Of a DNA stretch of 64,000 bases, positions 18,148 through 26,622 are shown one piece after another. The DNA is from Enterococcus_D entomosocium. Lineage in GTDB: Bacteria > Bacillota > Bacilli > Lactobacillales > Enterococcaceae. The stretch lies in the NCBI RefSeq assembly GCF_030441895.1, contig NZ_JARJAS010000005.1. One strand, given 5' to 3'. The position numbers and the translations under genes are program-made. The notes below the pieces were generated by a model. The model was not told where the DNA came from and did no database searches. It worked only from the letters and a program-made list of their open reading frames with translations. The number at the start of each line of letters is the position of its first letter. Positions within the stretch are counted from its first letter, which is position 1.

Positions 18148-19316
18148 TAGGCTACCTCCTCCAATCTTCTTTCCCCAACATTAAATAGCTGACTAAAGAT
18201 ACCTTCCAAAACAGGCACAACTATTGCATTGCCTGCTTGTTTGTATAACTGAGAATTGCTATTAACTGCCTGAGCTTTATAGAAATCTTGATCAGTAAAG
18301 CCCATTAAGCGCCAGCATTCTAGTGGGGTTAACTTTCTTATTCTGAGGGAATCTAATGTACCGACAGTGTCCCCTGTTTGAAGAGTAGGGCTACTTTCCT
18401 TCTGAACCCTGCCCCTCCTAGTACTACTGTTTGGATAGGCAAGGTCTATATCATCCCCTTCATATGCTTCAAGATACCCCTGCTTAGTTGCATTTTTAAT
18501 CAGGATTTTAGGCTGTCTATTGCCGCCTTGCATTGTGTCCAAGGCTTGACATATTCCCATTGTGTCAAGCACTCTGCCTATCTGCGGGTCATTAAACTTT
18601 TTATTAGGATTAGACAGTTTTTCAAAGTTACCTACTTGGTTCAGCTTGATTTCTTCTGTCGGGACATAATCTATCTGCGCAAGTAATGCACGTGTTTTTG
18701 TGTTATCTAATGTAAACTTTTCATCTACATTTTCTTCCAATAAATCTAGCAACCTTGTAGTAATTTTCTGCCTTTTTGGGAAGCAAAAAGGCACATGCTC
18801 TCCTAAAATGCTGACAACAAACACTCTTTCTCTGTTCTGAGGAACGCCACAGTCCTTAGCGTTTAAAACTTGCCAATAGTTACTGTAGCCTTGCGCCACA
18901 AGCCATTCCAACCAAAGATCAAAGTTAGCCTTGTGGCGCTTTCCAACTAAGTTTTTCACATTTTCAAGCAGTAAATACTTTGGCTTCTTAGCTGCAATAA
19001 CTTTCTGACATTCCCACAGCAATCCACTTCTTGTTCCAGAGTCAACATCCAGTCCCGCTTGCTTACCTGCTACTGAAATATCCTGACAGGGGAAACTATA
19101 GGTAAACAGGTCATGGTCTGGAATATCCTCAGTTGCTACTGTTGAAATATCCCCAAGGTTATTAACTTTACCGTGGATAGCTTCATAGCTTGCAATGGCA
19201 AACTTGTCAATTTCAGCAATTGCAACAATCTCATGAGGAATACCAAGATTACGCAAAGCCATGCGCTGACTTCCAACTCCTGCAAAAGCTTCAAATACTT
19301 TAAGCAACTTCAACAC
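18147..19316 (-). CDS. DNA (cytosine-5) methyltransferase
   Basis: About 389 residues. Motif I FEAFAGVGSQRMAL near residue 8, the catalytic SFPCQDIS near 74, ENV motif LLLENVKN near 117, QNRERVFVV near 160, and the C-terminal AGNAIVVPVLEGIF. The span between about 190 and 330 is the target recognition region. The start may be GTG 19316 or TTG 19313; the latter is better spaced from GAGGAGA. No partner restriction enzyme is seen, so it is likely an orphan that protects phage DNA from host restriction. Confidence 0.92.
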   Translation of the reverse strand: MLKLLKVFEAFAGVGSQRMALRNLGIPHEIVAIAEIDKFAIASYEAIHGKVNNLGDISTVATEDIPDHDLFTYSFPCQDISVAGKQAGLDVDSGTRSGLLWECQKVIAAKKPKYLLLENVKNLVGKRHKANFDLWLEWLVAQGYSNYWQVLNAKDCGVPQNRERVFVVSILGEHVPFCFPKRQKITTRLLDLLEENVDEKFTLDNTKTRALLAQIDYVPTEEIKLNQVGNFEKLSNPNKKFNDPQIGRVLDTMGICQALDTMQGGNRQPKILIKNATKQGYLEAYEGDDIDLAYPNSSTRRGRVQKESSPTLQTGDTVGTLDSLRIRKLTPLECWRLMGFTDQDFYKAQAVNSNSQLYKQAGNAIVVPVLEGIFSQLFNVGERRLEEVA

Positions 19317-19644
19317 TCTCCTCTATGCCAAACTGCTTAACCAGCAATTGCTGACTGTTAACATACTCAGTTACAATTTCTTCAAACTTCTGCTCATAAG
19401 TTGAGACTTTAATATGTCCGCCAGTAGGACTGCGCCAGTCTGGATCATCACAAGCAAAGCCTAACCAATTAGATGCTTTAGAAATAAAAGCTTCTACATC
19501 TGTTTCATCAAAATCCATGCCGCTCCATTCTTCAAGGATATTCTGACGTTCTTCAACTGAATCTTCTGCAACAAAGGCTTCACGCAATTCTTCTCCATCA
19601 CCTTTGGCAAATGTTACAAACACTTCATATAGAACTTTAGTCAT
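19300..19644 (-). CDS. Hypothetical acidic phage protein
   Basis: 114 residues, strongly acidic, starting MTKVLYEVFVTF. First gene of the unit that includes the methyltransferase, right behind phage-type promoter A. The C-terminus overlaps the methyltransferase start. Similar small acidic proteins in phages often inhibit host factors, but no family is recognised. Confidence 0.65.
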   Translation of the reverse strand: MTKVLYEVFVTFAKGDGEELREAFVAEDSVEERQNILEEWSGMDFDETDVEAFISKASNWLGFACDDPDWRSPTGGHIKVSTYEQKFEEIVTEYVNSQQLLVKQFGIEESVEVA

Positions 19645-19671
19645 TCTCTGTTACCTCCTATACTGTCTATA

Positions 19672-19706
19672 CTTACTTATTCACCAAACAGTAATAAAAG
19701 TGGACA
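19672..19706 (-). promoter_or_regulatory. Phage-type promoter, copy A
   Basis: Read leftward: TGTCCACTTTT, 10 bases, GGTGAATAAGTAAG. GTCCAC (19700-19705) and GAATAA (19677-19682) are 17 bp apart. One of four ungapped copies, each just before a leftward gene cluster. Neither box matches sigma-A. Drives the methyltransferase unit. Confidence 0.75.
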
Positions 19707-19727
19707 TTGAAGCAAAAAACATTTCAA

Positions 19728-19750
19728 TTGTACTAGTATTGTGATACAAT
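19728..19750 (+). promoter_or_regulatory. Promoter and candidate operator of the HTH gene
   Basis: An extended -10 TGATACAAT (19742-19750) lies about 30 bp before the start codon, with a weak -35 TTTCAA. An inverted repeat TTGTA-N12-TACAA (19728-19749) covers the spacer and -10. The same repeat with identical spacing lies in the rightward promoter at 61365-61386. Confidence 0.6.
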
Positions 19751-19782
19751 TATTTCAAGAAGAAATTTAAAGGAGAAGCTAT

Positions 19783-20172
19783 ATGAAATTTTTGAACGCA
19801 AAGGATTTTAGAGAAGTAACTAATCAAAATACTGTGGACTTAGTTTTAGAAGAAGAGTTAGAGTTTACGTGGCATGTTAAGGAACGCTTAGAGGAACGTA
19901 AAATGTCTGGACGTAAGCTGGCACGCATTACAGGAATACGCCCTAACCTAATAGCAGAATATGTCAATAATGACGTGAAGGCAGCCACTGTAAATTTGGA
20001 ACATGTATTTGCAATGATGATTGCATTACGCATTACTAACAGTGAAGAATTGTTCTCAATTTCCATGCCACACGGCACTAAGATACGCTTCACTAAAGAA
20101 AGAAATGAATGGATAGAAACAAAGAAAATGCCAGATCATCTGCGTGATATTGAACGTAAAAATAAGGGCTAG
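19783..20172 (+). CDS. Helix-turn-helix (XRE-like) transcriptional regulator
   Basis: 129 residues. HTH near residues 30-75: VKERLEERKMSGRKLARITG then IRPNLIAEYVNND, with the usual KxxNLEHVFAMMIAL follow-on helix. AGGAGAAGCT precedes the ATG. It is the only plus-strand gene in the 14.8-60 kb block, with its own promoter and a terminator shared with the convergent neighbour. A repressor role in a lysis-lysogeny or timing switch is likely. Confidence 0.8.
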   Translation: MKFLNAKDFREVTNQNTVDLVLEEELEFTWHVKERLEERKMSGRKLARITGIRPNLIAEYVNNDVKAATVNLEHVFAMMIALRITNSEELFSISMPHGTKIRFTKERNEWIETKKMPDHLRDIERKNKG

Positions 20173-20194
20173 TGATTTCTCACTGCCCTTTTCC
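20162..20194. terminator. Terminator between HTH gene and polymerase operon
   Basis: AAGGGC-AGTGA and TCACT-GCCCTT pair around TTTC, followed by T residues on the plus strand. It overlaps the HTH stop codon and ends convergent transcripts. Confidence 0.7.
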
Positions 20195-20197
20195 TGT

Positions 20198-20797
20198 TTA
20201 TTCAGCTAGTTTTTCCAGTTCACCATAATACTCTAAAAGCTTCTGCAAGTTTTCTGCGCCGTACTCCACTTCAGCAATAAGATCCACGTGAAGCCCTTCA
20301 TTGCCTTCAGTGTCTGAAAACACCTGAACAACAGCATTTCCTTCAACTGTCTTACTGATCAGAACATCTTCATCTTTAAAATAGAAGCAGTCAATTTCAG
20401 TTAAATCTGAAGGGTGATAGATAGATTCAATTGGCTTCTGTGACTTTGGCAGTCCTTGCGCAATCAACGCTTCAATTTCACTAAAGTCAGATTTCCCATC
20501 ATTGTCTTCCACTGAGTCCAAAAGCAGCTCACCTTTAGCATCAGTCTCCGCTTTCACTACAAGCAATTCTGGAATACCTTCATGATTGTCAGTTGTTATC
20601 ACTTGCCATTCCTCTGATCCTTCTGGTTTCAAAAGAAAGTCAACAGTGATTGCTGATGCTAACACATCTGCATCTTCTAATGCTTCTGTAATGGCAGGAT
20701 TGTCTTTCCCTAACTTGGCAACCCAAGCATCAAGAGCCTTTCCAACTGTATGCTCCAGACTTCCTGCATCAACTCTACCTGTAATTTCAAGTCTCAT
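20198..20797 (-). CDS. Hypothetical acidic phage protein
   Basis: 199 residues, very acidic (many Asp and Glu), starting MRLEITGRVDAGS. Last gene of the leftward polymerase unit. No recognised domain. The mix of beta strands and acidic tail could suit a DNA-mimic or polymerase accessory protein, but nothing proves this. Confidence 0.65.
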   Translation of the reverse strand: MRLEITGRVDAGSLEHTVGKALDAWVAKLGKDNPAITEALEDADVLASAITVDFLLKPEGSEEWQVITTDNHEGIPELLVVKAETDAKGELLLDSVEDNDGKSDFSEIEALIAQGLPKSQKPIESIYHPSDLTEIDCFYFKDEDVLISKTVEGNAVVQVFSDTEGNEGLHVDLIAEVEYGAENLQKLLEYYGELEKLAE

Positions 20798-20870
20798 ATT
20801 GTAACTCCTCTTCAGCTTCTTCTTCTGGTGGTTCTAGCAAAAAGCTAGGTAATTCATACCATTCAGCCAT
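20787..20870 (-). CDS. Very small acidic protein
   Basis: 27 residues, MAEWYELPSF then a Glu-rich tail. Its ATG overlaps the polymerase stop codon (TAATG) and its stop lies inside the next gene, so it bridges two genes by coupled translation. Too short for family assignment. Confidence 0.4.
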   Translation of the reverse strand: MAEWYELPSFLLEPPEEEAEEELQYET

Positions 20871-23161
20871 TAAGCCACCTTCCAGCCTGCATCATCAAAG
20901 CAAGCCAGTCCTTTCTGTAAATACTCTTCTAACGGAACATCTTCAGACCAACGCTTCATAACAGCAATATCTGTCTTTAATGGAATGTCCAATTTAACTG
21001 CTCCAACCATTGCTTCTTCAATCTGTCTAAACTGCTCAACAGTGATTGACTCTGGCACTTCAAGCAGTAACTCATCATGCACAGTTGCTATAAGCTTCCA
21101 CTCTGCGCCAAGGTATTGCATAAGTCTGTCCATGCGTATCATTGCTACTTTCATAATTTCAGCAGCAGTTCCTTGCGTTCTAGCATTCACAACTTGCCTG
21201 TGAACTGAGTTATACTCTGACCGCAAAGGTGACCATCCACGTTCATATTTAACTTGCTGTGCAATACTTTTGTGATTTGGGAAGCGTCTCTTTCTGCCAA
21301 ACATTGTGGTACAATAACCATGTTTATCTACAAAAGCAAGGCTATCTTTAGCATATTGATAAGCCGCAGGAAAGTTACTATGGAAATCATCAATAAATTG
21401 CTGCCCATCCTCCTTGCTGATGTCTAACATTGTAGACAACCCAAAAGCACTGGTTTCATACATTGTTGCCAGCAATCCCTGCTTAAACATTTTGCGAGGA
21501 TGTTTTGGCAGTCCACGCTGTCGCCATGTTTCATCATCTGCTTCAAGGAACTGCTCACGCTGCATATTGTAACGTTTGCCATAAACTTTTACGGCGGCAT
21601 CTACATACAAATCTCCGCCAGTTAAATATGGTCTTTGTAAATCAGGATCAGCAGACATATGTGCAAGTACTCTGGGTTCAATTTGGGAAAAATCAGCAGA
21701 TACAATCAGCTTTCCTTTTGGAGCTGCAAACATTGGTCTAGCAGCATAAGGAATATTTTGTAAATTTGGATTTCTACTGGCAAATCTACCAGTCTTTGTG
21801 CCGTCCTGATTGAACTCTCCGTGAACTCTACCGTCAGTCCAGACAAGCTGCGGTATTGGATCAATAAAACTGGAAAGTAACTTAACTTTCTGTTTACGTT
21901 CAAGTACCCATTTCAACTCTGGTAATTCATTTGACAGAGCCTTCATTGCTGTCTTATCTGTAGATTCTTTACCGTCCCATGACTTCAGTTTAAGTTCACC
22001 GTATAGCTTCTCTTTAACTTGCTTTGGACTGTCCCAATTCAACTCTCCAAAGAAATCAAGAATTTTACTATTCAGTTCCTCAATTTCACTTTTAAGCTCA
22101 CAGGCATATTCAGCAGCATACTCCAAGTCCATTGGCATTCCATTCTGCTCCATTACAAAGGAAATGCGTGTAATAGGAACTTCAAGCTCATAAAAACTGC
22201 GTTTCAGCCCTTCATGCTTTTCAAGCTGCTCTGCAATGAAATTCCACAGAAGCCAAGTTAAATGTGTATCTTTACAAGCATAGTAATAGCAAAGTCTGTA
22301 ATCAGCATGAACATAGAAATCCTTTGGGTCTTTGCTGAATAGTTCTTCAAAGGTCATACTGTCTTCAGTGTAGCCAAAGTACTTGCCCCACTTGTTTGCA
22401 AGTTTTTTCAGTTGATAGCTTGGCTCATTTTCATTCAACAGTTTCATTCCAACAAGAGCATCATAAACAGTGCCTTTGAAGGACAGTCCATCCTTTATAA
22501 GTTGGTGCAAGTCAAATTTTGCATTAAACATCACAGTAGTTAGGTCTTTTCTGTTGCCTAACTCTTGCTGCAATCTTTGCATCACAAACTGCTTATCTAA
22601 CTGCTTGCCAACGTTACCATTCTCATGCAGGAAAGGAATGTAGAAGTGCTGGTCAGCATTAGGAACAGTAATGGACATACCTACTACTTTATCCTTCTCA
22701 TAGTGCAATCCAGTAGTCTCTGTATCTAATGCGTTAATGTCTGTTTTAGCCAGTAATTCAAGCATCCAATCCAGCATTTCCTCAGTCTGCACACTGTGAT
22801 AATTTTCAGGAATATTGGCTATCATTTCAGCAATGATGGAGTCTTTGCGCTGCTCCATTAACTGTTTATACAACCTTAGAGCGTGACTCTTATTGAACTT
22901 CTTCAAGTCTTGCACGCCACTGTCAATTTCACCACTATGGACTGCTTCTTTCACGGCAAGCAAACGTTTCTTGTCAGGTTCAGACAGTTTCATCTGAAAG
23001 ATTCCCTTTTGTACAGTACCTGTTGGCTTAGTATACCCTGTAGTCCACACTTGCTCCCACGTTGGCTGAAAGGCTTTTGCTTCTTTCACTAACGCTGCTT
23101 TTTGTACACGCTCTGCAGTTTCAGCCGCCTTAGCTTCTTTTAAGTCAAGATCAAGCTGCAT
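20870..23161 (-). CDS. Family A DNA polymerase with 3'-5' exonuclease domain
   Basis: 763 residues from ATG 23161 (an upstream in-frame start adds 9 residues). A DnaQ-like exonuclease begins with LDTETTGL near residue 148. Polymerase motif A is ADFSQIEPRV near 488, motif B RKMFKQGLLATMYETSAFGL near 556, motif C VHDELLLEVPE near 694. No 5'-3' flap nuclease domain, as in T7-like and other phage polymerases. Probable replicative enzyme, in a unit with RuvC-like, SSB-like and nuclease genes. Confidence 0.95.
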   Translation of the reverse strand: MQLDLDLKEAKAAETAERVQKAALVKEAKAFQPTWEQVWTTGYTKPTGTVQKGIFQMKLSEPDKKRLLAVKEAVHSGEIDSGVQDLKKFNKSHALRLYKQLMEQRKDSIIAEMIANIPENYHSVQTEEMLDWMLELLAKTDINALDTETTGLHYEKDKVVGMSITVPNADQHFYIPFLHENGNVGKQLDKQFVMQRLQQELGNRKDLTTVMFNAKFDLHQLIKDGLSFKGTVYDALVGMKLLNENEPSYQLKKLANKWGKYFGYTEDSMTFEELFSKDPKDFYVHADYRLCYYYACKDTHLTWLLWNFIAEQLEKHEGLKRSFYELEVPITRISFVMEQNGMPMDLEYAAEYACELKSEIEELNSKILDFFGELNWDSPKQVKEKLYGELKLKSWDGKESTDKTAMKALSNELPELKWVLERKQKVKLLSSFIDPIPQLVWTDGRVHGEFNQDGTKTGRFASRNPNLQNIPYAARPMFAAPKGKLIVSADFSQIEPRVLAHMSADPDLQRPYLTGGDLYVDAAVKVYGKRYNMQREQFLEADDETWRQRGLPKHPRKMFKQGLLATMYETSAFGLSTMLDISKEDGQQFIDDFHSNFPAAYQYAKDSLAFVDKHGYCTTMFGRKRRFPNHKSIAQQVKYERGWSPLRSEYNSVHRQVVNARTQGTAAEIMKVAMIRMDRLMQYLGAEWKLIATVHDELLLEVPESITVEQFRQIEEAMVGAVKLDIPLKTDIAVMKRWSEDVPLEEYLQKGLACFDDAGWKVA

Positions 23162-23813
23162 TACAGCCACTCTCCCATCTAACTCCATGATGTTTCAAAA
23201 GCGTCTGGAAGGTAACTCTTGAAATTGATAAATGATCAGCTGCGTCCTGCTGAGTTTTATTAGACTTTACTGCTTCAACTATTTGGCTACGTGTGATTCT
23301 TGCAGCCAGTGCTTGTTTACCGGTAATTCCATACCGCTTCATGTGTTGCAGAAGTGTTTGATACCGCACCCCATACTCTTTAGCAACAGCCTTTGCGCTA
23401 GGTAATCTTTCTAAATCCTTTACTAACTGTTCAACATCAAAGTGGTACTTTGTATTGGCAGCATTGCGTACACCTTCTACCTTTTTAGTCAGTCCATACT
23501 TGTACTTTAATTGACTTAGCTGAGTAGCTGAAATACTAAATTTATTTCTGATTTCCGCAGCAGGAAGACCATCAATCACTGCTTGCAAGATTGAACGTGT
23601 TTTAGATGAAACTCTGTTTGTCAGCTTTAACTGATCTACTGAATGAATTGCATCTACCTCAGTTATATCAGTCACTTCTGTAGCTTCCCATTTAGCCCAC
23701 AAGTACTTGCCGTAAGCAATAATTTCAGTATCACAGTCATTGTCATAATCTGCTGAGAACTCAGGATGCCTGTGTAACAAATCTAATAATTTAGTAAATT
23801 CTGGTGTACGCAT
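23151..23813 (-). CDS. Protein with three tandem helix-turn-helix units
   Basis: 220 residues. Three HTH-like segments of about 40 residues each: near 70-108 (GLPAAEIRNKFSISATQLSQ), 122-165 (PSAKAVAKEYGVRYQTLLQ) and 172-212 (KTQQDAADHLSISRVTFQTL). Each is followed by KxxGxT or KHHGV. It resembles homeodomain-like DNA-binding proteins but with an unusual triple array. It overlaps the polymerase start by 11 bp. A sequence-specific DNA-binding role in replication or transcription is inferred. Confidence 0.7.
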   Translation of the reverse strand: MRTPEFTKLLDLLHRHPEFSADYDNDCDTEIIAYGKYLWAKWEATEVTDITEVDAIHSVDQLKLTNRVSSKTRSILQAVIDGLPAAEIRNKFSISATQLSQLKYKYGLTKKVEGVRNAANTKYHFDVEQLVKDLERLPSAKAVAKEYGVRYQTLLQHMKRYGITGKQALAARITRSQIVEAVKSNKTQQDAADHLSISRVTFQTLLKHHGVRWESGCNAA

Positions 23814-23927
23814 ATGTACCCTCCTTAGTTAATCTGTATATCTGCTAGATGCCAGAAATAGCTGGCGGAAACACTGTCACCAACTATTACTGACAAGAAA
23901 GAACAGGTTCTGTAGAACAGCTGTCGC

Positions 23928-24110
23928 TTACCCATTTTTTTCACGCAACTCCCTGATTGTTTGATCCTTAACTAGGAGTTGAATCTCTCCTAGAAATGCA
24001 ACAAATGCCCAAATTGCTGCAACATAATTTCCTGCCAAAATAGACAAAATAATTCCTGTCAAGCTGATAATTATGCCAAAAACATTAGAAAATGAAGTCC
24101 CTTTTCTCAT
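23928..24110 (-). CDS. Small membrane protein
   Basis: 60 residues with two hydrophobic segments, VFGIIISLTGIILSILAG and YVAAIWAFVAFLG, and a charged C-terminus (REKNG). It sits between replication genes. Could anchor replication at the membrane or block superinfection; unknown. Confidence 0.6.
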   Translation of the reverse strand: MRKGTSFSNVFGIIISLTGIILSILAGNYVAAIWAFVAFLGEIQLLVKDQTIRELREKNG

Positions 24111-24346
24111 TAAGAACGCCCCAAGAATGCTTTTAAATTCTGTAGAACTGTCTGAGACTCTTCTTCAGCTGCAGCTAATTGATCCAGTAAACTGAATTTT
24201 TCATCTACCTCAGCTTTAATTTCAGCCTGAAGCTTTTGAGATTCTTCAACATGTGCTGACAGAGTTTCTTCCATCTGCATAAAACCATCTAAAATAGTAT
24301 TGCCCTTTTTCTGTAATTGCTGTGCTTTTCTACGTGTATTACCCAT
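24110..24346 (-). CDS. Small coiled-coil protein
   Basis: 78 residues, basic at the N-terminus (NTRRKAQQLQKK) and then a heptad-rich acidic helix with many Glu and Leu. Starts 7 bases after GGAGGG. Function unknown; overlaps the membrane protein start codon by one base. Confidence 0.6.
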   Translation of the reverse strand: MGNTRRKAQQLQKKGNTILDGFMQMEETLSAHVEESQKLQAEIKAEVDEKFSLLDQLAAAEEESQTVLQNLKAFLGRS

Positions 24347-24841
24347 CTACTTTCCCTCCTGTTTTAAACAGTAAGCAACGCCTACCGCCACTGCATCACT
24401 TTCATCATCATTCTGAAATTCAATTGGCGCTGTCAGAAACTTCTGTACTTCTAAAGCAATTTCACTTTTGTCTGCACGTCCATTGCCAGTAATTAACTTC
24501 TTAGCTTCTGTAATTCCAACCTCTTCACAGGACTGTCCACTGACTTGTTCTGCAATAAGATCAGTAATACCAACTACTCTGAAAATGGCTTGAGTAGCCT
24601 TGTTGAATCTGGTCACGCCTTTTTCACGGACAATAACCTCTGGCAGTGAGCGTGCAATTTCAGTTCCTATTCTGTTGTATATACGGTGAAGTTTCTTCCC
24701 ATGGCTCCACTTCATCCTGCCTTGCTTCTTGTTATCAATATGCCCTAGTTCAATAACTGTGGCTTTCTGTAAAGTTGAATCCCAGACAAGAACAGCGTAA
24801 CCAGTGCTGTTCAAGCTGAGATCAAGTGCTAAAACTTTCAG
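24347..24841 (-). CDS. RuvC-like Holliday junction resolvase, probable CTG start
   Basis: 164 residues if translation starts at CTG 24841. The first segment then reads KVLALDLSLNSTGYAV, a RuvC motif I with its catalytic Asp. A later EVIVREKGV supplies the second acidic residue and DESDAVAVGVAYC near the end supplies the DExD-type last motif. The only usual start codon (TTG 24814) would remove the Asp. The CTG directly follows the TAA of the gene before. RuvC-fold resolvases cut branched DNA before packaging. Confidence 0.7.
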   Translation of the reverse strand: MKVLALDLSLNSTGYAVLVWDSTLQKATVIELGHIDNKKQGRMKWSHGKKLHRIYNRIGTEIARSLPEVIVREKGVTRFNKATQAIFRVVGITDLIAEQVSGQSCEEVGITEAKKLITGNGRADKSEIALEVQKFLTAPIEFQNDDESDAVAVGVAYCLKQEGK

Positions 24842-25450
24842 TTAAGCTGCAACCTTGTAGAATTCAGTATGGTTTAACAGATCATCCATGTCTGCCAACG
24901 GTGAGTCATTCCAAATATCATCAAAATCAGCATAAGGTGATAGTGTGAATTCTTCCCCACGGTGAGAACCTTTTACTGCATTCCCTTTCTGCAATTCTGC
25001 CATTGCTTCAAGAGCAGAAAGCTTTAATTCAGGCGTTTCCATATACCAGCGGTCATTAATGACATCTGGAGCTAGTTGAACTGTCTTTCCAGAATCCCAG
25101 TGTAAAGTGTCGCCTACCATAGAAGCAGAAAGCTCAACATCAAACACACGTGAAGGCGTATAAAATTTAGCACCATTTGGTACTTCACCTTCTGCAATCA
25201 TTTGCACAATTTCTGCAAAAGTAACTTTCTTGCGTTTCATTTCTTCTGGTGCTTCTCCCACAACTTCAATAGCGGAATCATTGACCCACCAACCATTGCT
25301 ATTACGTGAATATTCATCAATGCGGTGAGACTGTCCATCTAGGTGATTCTCTACCTCAGTGATTGTATAGATATTTCCTACATTTAAATGAGCATGCTCT
25401 TCAACAATGCGCACCTTTGTTCCTACTGGTAAAAGTTTATCTACTGCCAT
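24842..25450 (-). CDS. Hypothetical phage protein with SH3-like N-terminus
   Basis: 202 residues from ATG 25450, preceded by TTACAGGAGGAAATACAA. N-terminal LLPVGTKVRIVEEHAHLNVGNIYTI resembles the small SH3-like beta barrels seen elsewhere in this phage. The centre KKVTFAEIVQMIAEGEVPNG resembles a common phage early-gene segment. Function unknown. Confidence 0.65.
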   Translation of the reverse strand: MAVDKLLPVGTKVRIVEEHAHLNVGNIYTITEVENHLDGQSHRIDEYSRNSNGWWVNDSAIEVVGEAPEEMKRKKVTFAEIVQMIAEGEVPNGAKFYTPSRVFDVELSASMVGDTLHWDSGKTVQLAPDVINDRWYMETPELKLSALEAMAELQKGNAVKGSHRGEEFTLSPYADFDDIWNDSPLADMDDLLNHTEFYKVAA

Positions 25451-25470
25451 TTGTATTTCCTCCTGTAATT

Positions 25471-26385
25471 TTAGAGTGGGCAAAAGTAATTTTCACAGTC
25501 TGTATGCTCTGGCTCCTCAGTCAAGGCAACAACATCAGCAAACTTCTCTAAAACTGCCAATCTGTCCTCTAAAGTAATTTTTAGTTGAAATGTCCTTATA
25601 TCTGAACGTGCTTCTTCACCTTTGTTCCAGCCATCTTTTGCAAGAGATTCATATAGAAAGACTTCCATATCATCCCTGTCCTCAAAAGGATCACCCATGA
25701 ACAAAATTGAATAGCAGACCCCTTGCAGCTTGTGACTGTCCATGATGTCCTTCATTTTGTAATCTCCAACAGCTGCAATGGTAGTACTTTTTGTTTTATA
25801 TTCAAAGATGACAGTGTCACCTGTAATAGTGTCAGTTAAAAGTCCATCACACATGCCGCTAATAAGGAATGTTTGTCCTTTATATGTGATTTCCTTGAAA
25901 GTGTGAATGTTGCGTTCCCAAGCGGCTAAACCATTGTCCAAGCGCTTAACAGTGAAGCGTGGATTGTCTAATACTTTCTCCATGTATAACAGATCACGCT
26001 GAGTGATTTCATGGATTGCGCTGGCATTTCTAGTCCAGCGTTTGTGATAAGGCTGTAACTCAAGCCTTGGTATAGGTTGACCGTGAATCTGCTTGTAAAG
26101 TTCCAACTGGCATTTTCCTACACCAGAAGGGCTAAACTTTGGCAAATCAGGATAATGCTTCCTTTCCTTAATTTGCTGAATGTCATGCTCTTTCTGCTGC
26201 AATAACAATGTCTCAATTTCTACGCTGTCTGCCACTCTGTCTAAGCTGTGATACTCTTGCAACTGCTCAAACAGCGCATCAGCTAGTTCTGTATCTCCGT
26301 GATCCAGTGCCAAATAATCTGACTTAGCCTTCAAGGCTTTTGTCTTACTGACTATTGACTTTTTAGCTATCCAGATTAGCCCCAA
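25471..26385 (-). CDS. PD-(D/E)XK nuclease (RecB/Cas4-like)
   Basis: 304 residues from TTG 26385, which overlaps the preceding gene. SPSGVGKCQLELYKQ near 88-102 is the N-terminal helix seen in RecB-family nucleases. The catalytic core is MCDGLLTD followed by VIFEYKTKS near 185-205, with Asp, Glu and Lys in place, and a downstream HKLQGVCYSILF helix with the conserved Gln. Lack of a helicase domain suggests an exonuclease for recombination or host DNA degradation. C-terminal Cys (DCENYFCPL) may complete a metal site. Confidence 0.75.
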   Translation of the reverse strand: MGLIWIAKKSIVSKTKALKAKSDYLALDHGDTELADALFEQLQEYHSLDRVADSVEIETLLLQQKEHDIQQIKERKHYPDLPKFSPSGVGKCQLELYKQIHGQPIPRLELQPYHKRWTRNASAIHEITQRDLLYMEKVLDNPRFTVKRLDNGLAAWERNIHTFKEITYKGQTFLISGMCDGLLTDTITGDTVIFEYKTKSTTIAAVGDYKMKDIMDSHKLQGVCYSILFMGDPFEDRDDMEVFLYESLAKDGWNKGEEARSDIRTFQLKITLEDRLAVLEKFADVVALTEEPEHTDCENYFCPL

Positions 26386-26554
26386 TCAAGGCTAATAAAA
26401 GCAGACCTACTACTACAATCACAGTTATGGCAATAACAAAACCTGCGCCAAACATTGCAATGGCAAATTTAATAATTGCCGTGAGAATCAGTAAGCTAAG
26501 TACTACTGGTACTGCAATTGCTAAGATTCCTAAAATAACTCCAATAATGTACAT
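26363..26554 (-). CDS. Small hydrophobic membrane protein
   Basis: 63 residues from ATG 26554, preceded by AGGAGGAAGTAT; a longer reading upstream lacks a binding site. Almost wholly hydrophobic with two or three membrane spans (VILGILAIAVPVVLSLLIL, then a second stretch). No lysis context, so not called a holin. Confidence 0.6.
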   Translation of the reverse strand: MYIIGVILGILAIAVPVVLSLLILTAIIKFAIAMFGAGFVIAITVIVVVGLLLLALIGANLDS

Positions 26555-26622
26555 ATACTTCCTCCTGATGAAACAGCAGGGACAGCGCAGAGCATGTCCC
26601 AACTGCTTAGTTTTGTTTTTCT

